DNA of 5,711 nt from Methanobacteriota archaeon (lineage in GTDB: Archaea; Thermoplasmatota; Poseidoniia; Poseidoniales; Thalassarchaeaceae), in the NCBI GenBank assembly GCA_002683155.1, contig NYST01000046.1:1-5711 (forward strand), read 5' to 3'. The translations under genes were made by a program, and so were the position numbers. Below are positions 5,711 to 5,711 of the stretch, one piece after another (position 1 is the stretch's first letter; each line of letters opens with the position of its first letter). The notes under the pieces were generated by a model. That model saw only the letters and a list, made by a program, of their open reading frames with translations, was not told the origin of the DNA and did no database searches.

Positions 5711-5711
5711 C

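Larger units (their letters stand above)
5482..5711 (+). other. 3' untranslated region
   Basis: 230 bases follow the TGA, AT-richer than the coding part and with stops in all plus frames, including a backup in-frame TGA at 5494-5496. It contains an imperfect 15-base direct repeat near its start and a poly(A) signal at its end. No further gene, RNA gene or stable hairpin was seen. No Pumilio TGTANATA site was seen. Confidence 0.85.

Overview
The window is one sense-strand, intron-free, transcript-like sequence from an animal. It holds a single long open frame that runs from the first base to a TGA at 5479-5481 (1826 codons, 5' end missing), a 230-base 3' UTR, and a canonical AATAAA one base before the end. 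The protein is an orthologue of ATRX, the SNF2-family chromatin remodeller (XNP in flies, xnp-1 in worms). The helicase core, the helicase-flanking segments and the helical segment that follows the ADD domain can be lined up from memory with vertebrate ATRX. The divergence, the short non-conserved linker and the Q-rich tail suggest an invertebrate, but the phylum cannot be fixed from this sequence alone. The upstream helical segment argues against insects, whose XNP lacks the ADD half.

Layout, with residues numbered from base 1: residues 1-80 are a helical segment matching the region just after the ADD zinc-finger domain of vertebrate ATRX, so the ADD domain should lie just upstream of the window. 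Residues 82-900 are a very long Lys/Glu/Ser/Asp-rich, mostly disordered linker. It contains a candidate DAXX-binding peptide (286-304), an unusual aromatic- and Cys-containing island (528-616), an SDTD acidic motif (833-836) and an SV40-like NLS (872-882). Residues 901-977 are a charged helix leading into the motor. Residues 978-1312 are the first RecA-like lobe (Walker A GLGKT, Walker B DEGH). Residues 1317-1398 are an acidic-then-basic inter-lobe insert. Residues 1410-1600 are the second lobe (STKAGGLGINL and the FRVFRFGQ arginine-finger motif). Residues 1603-1681 are the ATRX C-terminal extension. Residues 1684-1804 are a glutamine-rich tract with a pure (CAG)8 repeat. The protein ends in a SUMO-interaction-like motif followed by a CDK-type site and a basic tail.

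The expected role is ATP-driven nucleosome remodelling and DNA translocation in the nucleus. With DAXX, this supports H3.3 deposition at heterochromatin, repeats and telomeres. No second gene, RNA gene, mobile element or CRISPR array is seen. Long antisense open frames across the Lys/Glu-rich part are composition shadows. I do not see a new multi-gene system here. The points most worth a second look are the conserved-looking island inside the disordered linker and the short interaction motifs.
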